Position numbers and translations under genes: made by a program | Notes under the pieces: model-generated | Databases searched by the model: none | The model's input: only the letters and a program-made list of their open reading frames with translations | What the model was told of the DNA's origin: nothing | Shown here: piece after piece, positions 15,713 to 25,097 of the stretch | Position numbering within the stretch: position 1 is the first letter of the stretch | How the letters are laid out: every line of letters starts with the position of its first letter | NCBI GenBank assembly: GCA_021831685.1 | Contig: JAKBMG010000144.1 | Location: 1-45,991, forward strand | Source: Bacteroidota bacterium | GTDB lineage: Bacteria > Bacteroidota > Ignavibacteria > Ignavibacteriales > Ignavibacteriaceae | Reading direction: 5' to 3' | Length of the DNA stretch: 45,991 nucleotides

Positions 15713-16825
15713 ATGGCAAAAGAGAACATCATTTCAAAATTGGTTTATGGATTTTTCAAAAAAAATCTTAGTATACCGGAAAACCAAAAACTTGAAATAG
15801 GCATTCCTAAAAACATTTTAATAATACGGCAGCATAATCAACTTGGAGATTTGCTTGCCGGCGTGTCTATTTTCAGAGCTATCAAAGAAACATTCCCTCT
15901 AAGTAAGACTACGTTGATAGTCAGCCCTGAAAATTATTTCGGAATAGTGAAAAATAAATTTATCGACAGATACTTTGTCTTCGATAAAAGAAAATTATAT
16001 AATCCATTTTATCTTAAAAAATTTATCAAACTCCTTCGTGAAGATTATGATCTAGTTATAGTACCGGTAACAGTTTCAATTTCATTTACCAGTAATTTGC
16101 TAGCTCGGTTTGCAAACGCAAAAATACGAATCGGACCCAAGTCCCTTGACGGAGTTGAGAACAAGAGCGCTTTTCTTTTTGATCGAAGAGTTTCACTCGA
16201 CTGGCGCCACGCACCCGATTCAAATGTTGCAGATAGAATAGTTGATATTGTAAGACCGTTTGGAATTAATACAAATAATTTTATCTCTGAAATTTCTTTT
16301 GATAAAGAAGATATCGGAATTGCAGAAAATTTTGTTGAAGGTCTAAATCGTCAACCTTACGATTTGCTTGTCGGAATTCATCCCGGCGCAGGTAAAATTC
16401 CAAACAGGTGGTCGTTACTTAAATTTGTCGATCTTATTAAAAAGTTGAATAAAAACTTTGATATCAAATTCTATCTTACCGGGAGCAATGCCGATAATGA
16501 AGAAATTAATTATATAACACAAAACATTCCTTGTAAAATTGGGCTGTATCTAAATAAAAAAATTCCGGAAGTTGCAGCTCTAATTTCGATTTCGGATTTA
16601 TTTATCACAAACGATACGGGAATTATGCACGTTGCCGGCGCCACCGGAACTCCGCAAATATCAATCTTCGGTCCAACTAATCCATACAACTGGGCACCTT
16701 CGGGGAGCAATAAGATTTTTATCAGGAAGTCAGAATTAATTGATGAGATATCGATAGATGAAGTTTATGAATTATGTGTACCGTTCCTAACCCAAAAAGA
16801 TAGGAGGACGCAGAATGCGAAATAA
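15713..16825 (+). CDS. Glycosyltransferase family 9 (heptosyltransferase-like)
   Basis: A GT-B fold glycosyltransferase of the ADP-heptose:LPS type, probably cytoplasmic and membrane-associated, adding a sugar to lipopolysaccharide core or a related glycan. In 370 residues it shows the N-terminal ILIIRQHNQLGDLLAGVSIFRA motif, GIHPGAGKIPNRW in the middle, and FITNDTGIMHVAGATGTPQISIFGPTNPYNW, the nucleotide-sugar site of family 9. Acceptor and donor cannot be deduced. Its 3' end overlaps the following phosphatase gene by 11 bp. Confidence 0.9.
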   Translation: MAKENIISKLVYGFFKKNLSIPENQKLEIGIPKNILIIRQHNQLGDLLAGVSIFRAIKETFPLSKTTLIVSPENYFGIVKNKFIDRYFVFDKRKLYNPFYLKKFIKLLREDYDLVIVPVTVSISFTSNLLARFANAKIRIGPKSLDGVENKSAFLFDRRVSLDWRHAPDSNVADRIVDIVRPFGINTNNFISEISFDKEDIGIAENFVEGLNRQPYDLLVGIHPGAGKIPNRWSLLKFVDLIKKLNKNFDIKFYLTGSNADNEEINYITQNIPCKIGLYLNKKIPEVAALISISDLFITNDTGIMHVAGATGTPQISIFGPTNPYNWAPSGSNKIFIRKSELIDEISIDEVYELCVPFLTQKDRRTQNAK

Positions 16826-17780
16826 ATACTTTGCCGCTATCGATGTAGGAACTAATTCATTCCATATAATTATTGTAAAAATATTAGAGAACGGTTCTTT
16901 TAAGATTATAGATAAAGAGAAAGAGGTAATTAGGCTTGGTTCATTAAACGGAAAGGCATTAAGCATAATATCGGAGGAAGAAATTTCCAGGGCGGTAAAA
17001 ATCCTATCGGGATTTAAGAAGATTGCAAATTTTTATAATGCAGAAATAAAAGCAATAGCAACAAGTGCGGTTAGAGAGGCAAACAATAAAGTTGAGTTTA
17101 TTAAAAGGATATTTGATGAAACCGGTATTTCCATCGAAGTAATCGAAGGAAGCGATGAAGCAAAATTAATTTACCTTGGTATTTCAAAAGCATTATCACT
17201 TGAAAAGAAAAAGTCACTTTGCATTGATATTGGGGGAGGCAGTACAGAGTTTATTTTAGCGGAAGAAGGGAAAATTATATTTGCCGAAAGCGTCAAGATA
17301 GGCGCGGTTAGATTAAGTAAAAAATTCTTTGACGATTTCATTTTGACAGATCAGTCGGTAGGCGATTGTGCGGCTTTTGTAGAACGACAAATCTTATCAA
17401 ATAGTAAAATCATTACTGACGGAAGATTTGAAATAGCTGCTGGTTCATCAGGCACTGTTCAGTCAATTGCCGGTATGATAAAATTTAATGGGAAGGGAAG
17501 TCGGGGTAAGTCGCTAAACAGTTTTTCTTTTACACAAAAAGAATTGCATATAGTTGCCAAAGAAATTCTGAATAATAAAACTACAGCCGAAAGGCTTTTA
17601 ATCAAAGGGATTGAGGAGAAACGCGCAGACATTATTCCGGCGGGAATAATTATTCTTTCAAAAATATTTGATCTTTTTAGGATAAATGAATTAGTAGTTT
17701 CCGATTATGCATTGCGCGAAGGAATAGTCCTGGATTTCATTTCGAAAATCAGCATGTCACCTAAAGATTATTTGTTTTAA
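16815..17780 (+). CDS. Ppx/GppA family phosphatase
   Basis: An actin-like ATPase-fold phosphatase acting on polyphosphate or pppGpp. The 321-residue product has the phosphate-1 motif AAIDVGTNSFHIIIV at the N-terminus, ATSAVREANN, CIDIGGGSTEFILAEEG (phosphate-2), and the closing SDYALREGIVL. It is the short form, lacking the C-terminal HD-like domain of enteric Ppx. The ATG at 16815 has a strong GGAGG (16803-16807) located within the preceding gene. Confidence 0.92.
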   Translation: MRNKYFAAIDVGTNSFHIIIVKILENGSFKIIDKEKEVIRLGSLNGKALSIISEEEISRAVKILSGFKKIANFYNAEIKAIATSAVREANNKVEFIKRIFDETGISIEVIEGSDEAKLIYLGISKALSLEKKKSLCIDIGGGSTEFILAEEGKIIFAESVKIGAVRLSKKFFDDFILTDQSVGDCAAFVERQILSNSKIITDGRFEIAAGSSGTVQSIAGMIKFNGKGSRGKSLNSFSFTQKELHIVAKEILNNKTTAERLLIKGIEEKRADIIPAGIIILSKIFDLFRINELVVSDYALREGIVLDFISKISMSPKDYLF

Positions 17781-17892
17781 ATCAGAAAAAATATTCCCCT
17801 TTAAACAATTCAAAAGAAGATATAAATTTGTACAAATATTAATTGACTCAATAAAATCAATTCATTCGTTAGACGATATTCAAGAGGGTAAA

Positions 17893-18816
17893 ATGGAACG
17901 AAGAGAATTCTTAAAAAAGAGCGCTACGGTAGCATTTGCTATCGGCGCATCAAGTGCCCTGGGAAATTATTCCAATCTGTTTGCATATAATCTTATTTCA
18001 CAAAAAATTCCATACGATCTTGTTGCAGTAAAAGGGGGTGAACCCGATGTTATGTTCGATAGAGCCATTGCCTCTCTCGGAGGTATGCAGCAGTTTGTTA
18101 AGAAGGGTCAGACAGTCGTAGTTAAACCAAATATAGGATGGGATGTTTCCCCGGAAAGAGCAGGAAATACAAATCCAAAACTTGTGGAAAGAATCATTCA
18201 ACATTGCTTTAATGCCGGCGCCAAAAATATTTTTGTTTTTGATCATACCTGCGATAACTGGTCGAGATGCTATTCTGACAGCGGAATAGAGCGTGTAGTA
18301 AAAAGCACAGGAGGGAAAATTGTCTCCGCCGATAGCGAAAGTTATTACCACGATGTTACATTCAAAGGCGGAAGAGTAATGAGTGAAGCAAAAGTTCACG
18401 AGTTAATATTAAGTGCAGATGTATTTATAAACGTACCTGTACTAAAAAATCATAGCTCGTCTAAACTAACAGCCTCAATGAAAAATTTAATGGGGATTGT
18501 ATGGGATCGCGGATACTGGCATCAAAACAACCTTCATCAATGTATTGCGGACTTTTCTTTGTACCGGAAACCCGATTTAAATGTTGTGGATGCCTATCTT
18601 GTTATGAAAAGAAATGGACCCCGTGGCGTTTCAAGAGAAGACTTAGTATTAATGAAGTCTCAAATACTTTCAACTGATATTGTTGCAGCCGATGCTGCAG
18701 CCGCTAAGCTTTTCGGAGTTGAGCCGGCAGATATACCATATATTAAAATAGCAGATGAAATGAAAATCGGTACGATGAACCTCAGCAAATTAAAAATAAA
18801 TAGAATAATAATTTAG
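17893..18816 (+). CDS. Tat-exported DUF362 domain protein
   Basis: The 307-residue product begins with a twin-arginine signal (RREFLKKS, then a hydrophobic stretch to about residue 32). It continues with the DUF362 core: VVKPNIGWDVSPERAGNTNP, IFVFDHTCDNW, VPVLKNHSSSKLTASMKNLMGI and a C-terminal AADAAAAKLFGV. DUF362 proteins are of uncertain function and often accompany iron-sulfur or redox maturation genes. The polyferredoxin gene begins 4 bp downstream, so the pair probably forms one envelope redox unit. The ATG has GAGGG upstream. Confidence 0.86.
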   Translation: MERREFLKKSATVAFAIGASSALGNYSNLFAYNLISQKIPYDLVAVKGGEPDVMFDRAIASLGGMQQFVKKGQTVVVKPNIGWDVSPERAGNTNPKLVERIIQHCFNAGAKNIFVFDHTCDNWSRCYSDSGIERVVKSTGGKIVSADSESYYHDVTFKGGRVMSEAKVHELILSADVFINVPVLKNHSSSKLTASMKNLMGIVWDRGYWHQNNLHQCIADFSLYRKPDLNVVDAYLVMKRNGPRGVSREDLVLMKSQILSTDIVAADAAAAKLFGVEPADIPYIKIADEMKIGTMNLSKLKINRIII

Positions 18817-18820
18817 AATA

Positions 18821-20386
18821 ATGAAACTTGTGTATCTAAAAAAGGTAAGAGTAATTATATCTCTTACCTTTTTTCTTGCTTTGTTGCTTTTATTTTTAGA
18901 TTTCGGAAATATTCTCTCCCCCCGCTATACAAATTATTTTACGTTTCTACAATTCATTCCCTCGGCTATAAAGTTTGCGGGAGCTGTTAGTCTAAGCGCT
19001 GCTGGTTTTATTCTAATCTTGGCTCTTACTTTTCTTTTTGGTAGAGTATATTGTTCAACAATCTGCCCCTTAGGCACCCTACAGGATTTCTTCGCCTTCC
19101 TTTCAAGAAAGATTAAGAAAAAAAAATATTTCAGCAAAACTAAGTCTTATAAAATTCTCCGTTATTCATTTCTTGGGTTGACAATTTTATCTTTGATATT
19201 AGGAAGTATGATTTTTATCAACTTGCTTGATCCTTATAGCAATTTCGGAAGAATAATTACTTTGCTCTTAAAGCCATTTGTAATTTTCGTTAATAATTTT
19301 GCCGCATCTATATTAATTCAGAATAGAATATTTTTCATAAACCCGGTAGGAATATTTTATCCCACAATTTATTTGCTTCTGTTTCCGTTAACGTTTTTTT
19401 CCTTTGTAGCATACCTGTCATTAAAGAAAGGAAGACTCTTCTGCAACACAGTCTGCCCGGTAGGAACATTACTTGGTATTTTGTCAAAGTATTCACTCTT
19501 AAAAATTGATATTGAAAAAGAAAACTGCATCGGTTGTAAACTATGCGAACGTGTCTGCAAAGCCGGATGTATTGACCGCGAAAATAAAGAAGTTGATTTC
19601 GAAAGGTGTGTGAGCTGTTATAACTGTTTCACAGTATGTCCGTCGGAAGGTATAAAATATAAACTGCGGTTTCCGGGTAAAGACAAAAAGGAGATACCGG
19701 AAACGGATTTCGGTAAAAGAAAATTCATAGTAAATACATTTTCTTATTTAATCGCCTTTAGCGGAATTACCTTCGCACAAAAAAAAATTATCAGCAAGCT
19801 GCCTAGTAAAATTAAAATAAATAAAAAATATCCCGTATCGCCTCCCGGATCATTAAGCATAGAACATTTTAAGGACAAATGCACTGCCTGTCATTTATGC
19901 GTATCCTCCTGTCCTTCACAAGTTCTTCAGCCCTCTTTTCTTGAATATGGGTTTTGGGGAATGCTTCAGCCGAGAATGGATTATGAAATTAGCTTTTGTA
20001 ATTATGATTGTATTGTTTGCACCCAGGTTTGTCCAAGCGGTGCAATTATACCGGTCGAATTAAAGTCTAAAAAATTAAGTCAATTAGGAAAAGCAAAATT
20101 CATTAAAGAAAATTGTATCGTTTATACGGAAGGAACAGATTGCGGTGCCTGTTCTGAACATTGTCCGACTAAGGCCGTAAGCATGGTTCCGTTTAAAAAC
20201 AATTTAGTTATTCCACAAGTGACAGACGAATACTGCATCGGATGTGGTGCGTGCGAATTTTCTTGTCCGGTAAAACCTTTCAAGTCAATTTATGTTGATG
20301 GAAATCCGGTACATCTAACGGCAAAGAAAAAGGAACTAAAGAAGATAGAGGAAAAAGTAAATTATAAAGGAGATTTTCCGTTTTAA
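18821..20386 (+). CDS. Membrane-bound polyferredoxin (NapH/NosR-like 4Fe-4S protein)
   Basis: This 521-residue protein has about five transmembrane helices in its N-terminal half. Two NapH/CcoG-type loops are visible (CSTICPLGTLQDF and CNTVCPVGTLLG). They are followed by several 4Fe-4S clusters: CIGCKLCERVCKAGC, CVSCYNCFTVC, CTACHLCVSSC, CIVCTQVC, CGACSEHC and CIGCGACEFSC. It would carry electrons between the membrane quinone pool or cytoplasm and a periplasmic partner. The preceding DUF362 protein is the obvious candidate partner by linkage. The gene ends 5 bp before the convergent oxidoreductase gene. Confidence 0.88.
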   Translation: MKLVYLKKVRVIISLTFFLALLLLFLDFGNILSPRYTNYFTFLQFIPSAIKFAGAVSLSAAGFILILALTFLFGRVYCSTICPLGTLQDFFAFLSRKIKKKKYFSKTKSYKILRYSFLGLTILSLILGSMIFINLLDPYSNFGRIITLLLKPFVIFVNNFAASILIQNRIFFINPVGIFYPTIYLLLFPLTFFSFVAYLSLKKGRLFCNTVCPVGTLLGILSKYSLLKIDIEKENCIGCKLCERVCKAGCIDRENKEVDFERCVSCYNCFTVCPSEGIKYKLRFPGKDKKEIPETDFGKRKFIVNTFSYLIAFSGITFAQKKIISKLPSKIKINKKYPVSPPGSLSIEHFKDKCTACHLCVSSCPSQVLQPSFLEYGFWGMLQPRMDYEISFCNYDCIVCTQVCPSGAIIPVELKSKKLSQLGKAKFIKENCIVYTEGTDCGACSEHCPTKAVSMVPFKNNLVIPQVTDEYCIGCGACEFSCPVKPFKSIYVDGNPVHLTAKKKELKKIEEKVNYKGDFPF

Positions 20387-20391
20387 TAAAA

Positions 20392-21447
20392 TCAGGCAAG
20401 TGAAAAATCAACTACACTTCTTCGTTTGTTGCTTTCAATGGCAAGCTCAATTATTTGCGCTGTTAGCAGAGCTTCTTCCGGTTTGACCGCCAACTCCTTT
20501 TGATCGGCGATTGCTTCATAAATATTTTCAAAATAATTCTGGTAACATCCGGCGACAGTTTCAATCTTCCCTTTAATATCCAGACCATTAATTTTAGTAT
20601 TATAACTTCCCCAATCGCACTCAGGTTCAATTCCCCAATCAGGATTATTTCTAAATTTATAATTCTTAAGAGTAGCTTCCTGGGGGTCTATTCCGTCTTT
20701 AATGAACGATCCTTCTGTCCCAAACAAAGCAAATCTTACAAGCGGTTGCTTGTATAAAAATCCGCTATTGAGTATTACTTTAAGCTTAGAGTAGTTTATT
20801 ACCAATTCGAAATTGTCGATTATTTTGCTCCTCTCCCTCTGTGTTCTTAGGTCGGCATAGACAGACAAAGGCTTTCCAAACAAAACGAGCGCCTGGTCAA
20901 TTAAGTGGGGGCCTAGATCGTATAGCAAACCGGAATCTAACAAATCTTCCTCCTTCCAGGTACCCTGTTTAATTTCATTTCTGAACCGGTCAAAGTGTGA
21001 GCGGTATTCAATCAACTCGCCTAGTAGATTGCTACTAATAATTTTCTTTACGGTTAAAAAGTCGCCGTCCCATCTTCTATTTTGAAAAGGGCCTAATATT
21101 TTGTTTTTACTTGCAGCAAGATCAATCAATTCTTTTGCCGCAGCCGAAGTACGAGTAAAGGGTTTTTCAATTATTACATGCTTGTCAGCTTGCAAAGCCT
21201 CCATTCCTATTTTGTAATGCGTAGAGTTTGGTGTCGTAATTATTACCAAATCAATATCCTTATCGTTAAGGACATCTTCATAGTTTTTAACGACTTGTAC
21301 ATAAGGATAAATTACCTTTGATTTCTCCGACACTCTTTCAACGACTTTAACCAGGTTAAAGTTAGGGTTAGCATCAATAAAAGGGGCATGAAAATATTCC
21401 CCGGACATTCCGAAACCGATGATTGCGGTATTTATTTTTTGACTCAT
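20392..21447 (-). CDS. Gfo/Idh/MocA family NAD(P)-dependent oxidoreductase
   Basis: The product of about 351 residues has an N-terminal Rossmann fold (TAIIGFGMSGEYFHAPF), the family hallmark HVIIEKPF after the nucleotide domain, and the C-terminal GFO_IDH_MocA substrate domain including YDLGPHLIDQAL with the catalytic His. The substrate is probably a sugar or inositol derivative but cannot be specified. The ATG at 21447 matches the family start; a GTG three codons upstream is also in frame. It is separate from neighbouring pathways. Confidence 0.9.
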   Translation of the reverse strand: MSQKINTAIIGFGMSGEYFHAPFIDANPNFNLVKVVERVSEKSKVIYPYVQVVKNYEDVLNDKDIDLVIITTPNSTHYKIGMEALQADKHVIIEKPFTRTSAAAKELIDLAASKNKILGPFQNRRWDGDFLTVKKIISSNLLGELIEYRSHFDRFRNEIKQGTWKEEDLLDSGLLYDLGPHLIDQALVLFGKPLSVYADLRTQRERSKIIDNFELVINYSKLKVILNSGFLYKQPLVRFALFGTEGSFIKDGIDPQEATLKNYKFRNNPDWGIEPECDWGSYNTKINGLDIKGKIETVAGCYQNYFENIYEAIADQKELAVKPEEALLTAQIIELAIESNKRRSVVDFSLA

Positions 21448-21523
21448 TATTTTCACATCTTTAAAGGAAAAAACAAAAATTCTGTTGCCAAATTAAATAA
21501 TATTTTGTTATTATGGAATAAAC

Positions 21524-21576
21524 TTTCCATTAACCATTTTCCATCACTCCATCATTCCACTCCTCCATCACTCCTC
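21524..21576. repeat. Low-complexity TTCCAT/CACTCC repeat
   Basis: This is a run built from TTCCAT, CCATCACTCC and CATTCCACTCC words, directly after the UPF0182 stop codon on its 3' side. The same words dominate 24680-24890 and part of 9098-9131, so it is a recurrent intergenic sequence of this genome. No coding role is supported. Confidence 0.55.
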
Positions 21577-21577
21577 T

Positions 21578-24442
21578 TTACTGTTTTTTCATCTCAGCAT
21601 TGTTAGAGGATTTATTAGAAAGATCTTGAAGCGACTGCTGAAGTTTTTCAAGCTCGTGTGCCGCTTCGGTAAATTTTTTGTCGCCAATAAATTTCAGATA
21701 ATTATTAAAAGCGTCATTTGCGGATTTAATTTGATTCTGAAGAGAAGGAATTGCGGCAGCAGTCGGTTGTCCTATTTGCTGTGTGGTTTTTTGAATGCCG
21801 GTAGTTTTTGCAAAAAGATCATTTAAGGCCTCGTTAAAGCTTTTTGCATAGCTCATATTATCGCCGTGCATAACAACAACAAGTCTTAGTTCAGGATAAG
21901 CAGCGGTTTCTGCTTGCAGATAAATCGGTTCGACATAAAAGAGTGTGTTGTTAACAGGTATGGCTAATACATTTCCTCTAATTACTTTTGATCCGTGCTG
22001 ATCCCACAGTGTCAGCTGACCGGAGAGGAAACTGTCCTGGTCGATTTTAGTTTCCACCTGCTGAGGTCCGAGAACCATTTTATCTTTCGGAAATTGATAC
22101 GCAAGAAATTGTCCGTAATTCTCAGGGTCGCACATACCGGCAATCCATCCGATAAGAACTTGTCTATTTTTCGGAGTAAAAGGCAGCATCAACACGAATT
22201 GCTGTTTATCGGTGCCGGGGAGCTGCCACATAATGTAGTACGGCTCTACAGGCTGAATTTGATTATAATATTGAGCTGTTGCTCTCACCCAAAGATCTTC
22301 TTGATTATAAAAAACCGTGGGATCAGTCATGTGGTATTTTTCGTAGACAATTCCTTGAGTTAAGAGCATATCTATAGGATATCTGATATGAGCTAATAAA
22401 TCTTTCGGCATTTCCTCTTTTGATTTGAAAAGCCCGGGATAAATTTTATCCCATACCCTGATTATAGGATCGTTTTTATCCATAATATAAAAGTTCACCG
22501 AACCGTCATATGCATTGACTACAACTTTTACCGAATTACGGATGTAATTAATTCCGTCTAAGAATTCCCTATGCTGCGTAGTTATCGTATGAGTTGAGGA
22601 ACCTTCTTTTATTTGTATATTTTCTGTTGATGAATACGGCTGGCTATATGGATAATAATCGGAAGTAGTATAAGCATCGATCATCCAGTATAATTTTCCA
22701 TTGGCAAGAACGATATAAGGGTCATTGTCAAAGTGAAGAAAAGGAGCAAGGAGCTTTACACGTTCTTCTATTTGGCGGTGAAACATTATCCTGCTTTGAT
22801 TTGTCGGATAATTTGAAAATAAGAAATTAGTCCCATCATACTTCCAGCCGAATAAAAATTTCCTCCAGAAATTCGAGAGCCTAACACCGCCTTTACCCGC
22901 ATACCTTGTATAAACGTTATCTTCACCGCTTGGGTAATCAAATTCCTTTTCTTTAGTATTAACTACAACCGGGGAATTAGTCATTTCTCCAAAATAGATT
23001 TGCGGCTGCTTTACCTGTAGTGATGAGTCCTCGCTTATCGGCGGAATATCTTTGATTAAAAGATGAGGCAATCCTTGCGGTGTAAATTCATTTACCTCTG
23101 CCATAGTAATACCGTAACCGTGTGTGTATTGAAAACGCTTATTAACAAAAGTCTGGCTTTGCAATGGCAGGTTATCCATGTTTATTTCACGTCCCGATAC
23201 CATTACCTGTCTTTTGTGACCGTTAACGTTATACCTGTCTACATCTACATCAGAAAACTCATAATAAAGCCGGATAGCCTGAAATTGTTTGTAAACAGCA
23301 TCTAACGCCCTCCAATCCCACAGACGAATATTGGTAAAGATGTTAGGAAAAGTATTTTCGGTTTGTTGAGTGAAATCTCCGCTCATCGGATATTCTTTCT
23401 CTTCAACTTTATTCAGCCCGAAACCATAACGGGTAAATTTAATATTGTTTTCAATATAAGGACGCTCATAAGTAATTTCATTAGGTTTTACCATTAACCA
23501 TTCAAATGCACCCGGGATAACGGTGAATGCAACAAACCAAATTAATATTATCAAAATTCCGGAACTAGCTAATACAAAAATATGAGAACTCTCTTTTGCA
23601 ATATTAAATTTGTTAGAATAAAAATTTTGCGCTTTCTGTCTGAAGAAGGGAATGATCAACATTAAACCGATTAAAATCATTAAAAGAATCACGACTGTGA
23701 ATGCAGGGAGAAGAATATGAACATCTGTCCAGCCCGGTCCTGAAACGACACCGGTTGTAGAATACATTAAATGATATCGGCTTAAAAATTTTCCCCAGGC
23801 GAGAATAAAAATCATAACTGCGGAATTGAGGTATAAAGGGAAATAAAATCGTTCGGAATTTATTTCATAATTTTTGGGGAAGTAGAGGACAAATTTATTT
23901 TCGCTGAACCGGATAAACGACGATATAAAAGAAGCAATTAATGCTACAAGAGAAATTAAAAATAGCAGAATAAAAAGAGCGTCATAAAAGGGTAAGGAGA
24001 AGAGATAAAAGCCGACGTCCTTACCTAGGATTGGGTCTTTAAGTCCGGTTGAAACTCTATCCCAAAACTTTAAGATTTCTGTCCAATTTGAAACTCCCCA
24101 AACGCCGCCGATAATTACTCCTAAAAATTTTGTAAACCTGTGAATTGCTTTATGTTCTTTAGGTATAGGAAGAGTAAGCAAGTAGATAGCCAGAAATCCC
24201 ACTAAAGCGCCGGCAACGGCTAAGGCGGCATTTGAATTAATGAACATCCAAAACCTGTTCCCGTACCCAAGATTTGCATACCAAAGAGCTTCACCCCAAA
24301 AATCCATAAACCAGAAAAAGAATAACGTTAGAGCAGCGAGAATCACCCCTAAGAGCATTTTAGCTTTTTGCTGTTTCTTTGACCCGACAAGAAATAAAAA
24401 AGCTGCGATACCGAGCAACAAAATTAATAATGCATTGTACAT
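21578..24442 (-). CDS. UPF0182 family integral membrane protein
   Basis: This is a 954-residue protein with seven or eight transmembrane helices in the first 330 residues, then a very large extracytoplasmic domain containing YVEPIYLQA and PYYIMWQLPGTDKQQFVLMLP, landmarks of the UPF0182/COG1615 family. The C-terminal 70 residues are a Gln/Asn/Lys-rich helical tail, as in other members. The function of the family is unknown. The ATG has a GGAAGG site. It stands alone between two repeat-rich gaps. Confidence 0.88.
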   Translation of the reverse strand: MYNALLILLLGIAAFLFLVGSKKQQKAKMLLGVILAALTLFFFWFMDFWGEALWYANLGYGNRFWMFINSNAALAVAGALVGFLAIYLLTLPIPKEHKAIHRFTKFLGVIIGGVWGVSNWTEILKFWDRVSTGLKDPILGKDVGFYLFSLPFYDALFILLFLISLVALIASFISSFIRFSENKFVLYFPKNYEINSERFYFPLYLNSAVMIFILAWGKFLSRYHLMYSTTGVVSGPGWTDVHILLPAFTVVILLMILIGLMLIIPFFRQKAQNFYSNKFNIAKESSHIFVLASSGILIILIWFVAFTVIPGAFEWLMVKPNEITYERPYIENNIKFTRYGFGLNKVEEKEYPMSGDFTQQTENTFPNIFTNIRLWDWRALDAVYKQFQAIRLYYEFSDVDVDRYNVNGHKRQVMVSGREINMDNLPLQSQTFVNKRFQYTHGYGITMAEVNEFTPQGLPHLLIKDIPPISEDSSLQVKQPQIYFGEMTNSPVVVNTKEKEFDYPSGEDNVYTRYAGKGGVRLSNFWRKFLFGWKYDGTNFLFSNYPTNQSRIMFHRQIEERVKLLAPFLHFDNDPYIVLANGKLYWMIDAYTTSDYYPYSQPYSSTENIQIKEGSSTHTITTQHREFLDGINYIRNSVKVVVNAYDGSVNFYIMDKNDPIIRVWDKIYPGLFKSKEEMPKDLLAHIRYPIDMLLTQGIVYEKYHMTDPTVFYNQEDLWVRATAQYYNQIQPVEPYYIMWQLPGTDKQQFVLMLPFTPKNRQVLIGWIAGMCDPENYGQFLAYQFPKDKMVLGPQQVETKIDQDSFLSGQLTLWDQHGSKVIRGNVLAIPVNNTLFYVEPIYLQAETAAYPELRLVVVMHGDNMSYAKSFNEALNDLFAKTTGIQKTTQQIGQPTAAAIPSLQNQIKSANDAFNNYLKFIGDKKFTEAAHELEKLQQSLQDLSNKSSNNAEMKKQ

Positions 24443-24679
24443 TTGTTTTTCCTTCCGGTTCTTATTGAAATAAAAACGGAAATAATTTGGGAATTTTTAT
24501 TTACTAAAATATGAAATTATAATGTCTCTATTAATTTAATAAAACTATTAGATTAAAATTACATTTGAATTTTGACTCTTGACTCGCTTTTTCTTAAGCC
24601 GTAATTAATCTATTATGCACAAAAACATATTTTTTTTACGAAATAAAACAATAGCAATCAATTATTACAATTTACTTTC

Positions 24680-24900
24680 TCCATATTCCATATTCCTTTT
24701 CCCCCCTGTCATTTCGAATCCGGCTTTAGCCGGTGAGAAATCCCATCCTCAGCCATACAAAAACAATCCCCTGTTAAATCTCCACTATTCCATCACTCCA
24801 ATACTCCATCCACCATATTCCATCCTCCTTCTCCAAACTTCCATTATTCCACTACTCCATAACTCTACTATTCCATATTCCATCCTCCATATTTTTTTTA
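24680..24900. repeat. Repeat-rich intergenic region before the hsd operon
   Basis: The gene-free stretch 24443-25097 contains two kinds of repeat: TTCCATATTCCAT-type low-complexity runs (24680-24697 and 24780-24890) and the inverted copy B of the 37-bp hairpin repeat (24707-24743). A frame across this block encodes only repetitive Ser/Ile/Pro/His text and is not a credible gene. No clear promoter for hsdM was found in 24900-25097, although one must lie there or further upstream. Confidence 0.65.
24707..24743. repeat. Dispersed 37-bp repeat with internal hairpin, copy B
   Basis: This is the exact reverse complement of 4172-4208. It contains the CCGGC/GCCGG hairpin and a TGTCAT terminus. It is embedded in the low-complexity gap between UPF0182 and hsdM. 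Confidence 0.75.
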
Positions 24901-25097
24901 ACCTTCTGTTTTACATTATCCTAAAATTTCTTAATATATGCCCATGAAAATCAGATACTTAGTAAAAATATAGATTATAAGGGGGTTCCATTCTCAAATG
25001 ACTAAAAAAATCCTGCAAGCATTCACACGATCAAAAACAATTATCAACTTCAAATCAAATCAATATTAATCATCATCATTATGGATACTAACTAACC

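Noticed and set aside
24615-24947. A 110-codon open frame in the gap before hsdM.
   Set aside because: Its translation is repetitive Ser/Ile/Pro/His text produced by TTCCAT-type low-complexity repeats and the 37-bp hairpin repeat; there is no ribosome site.
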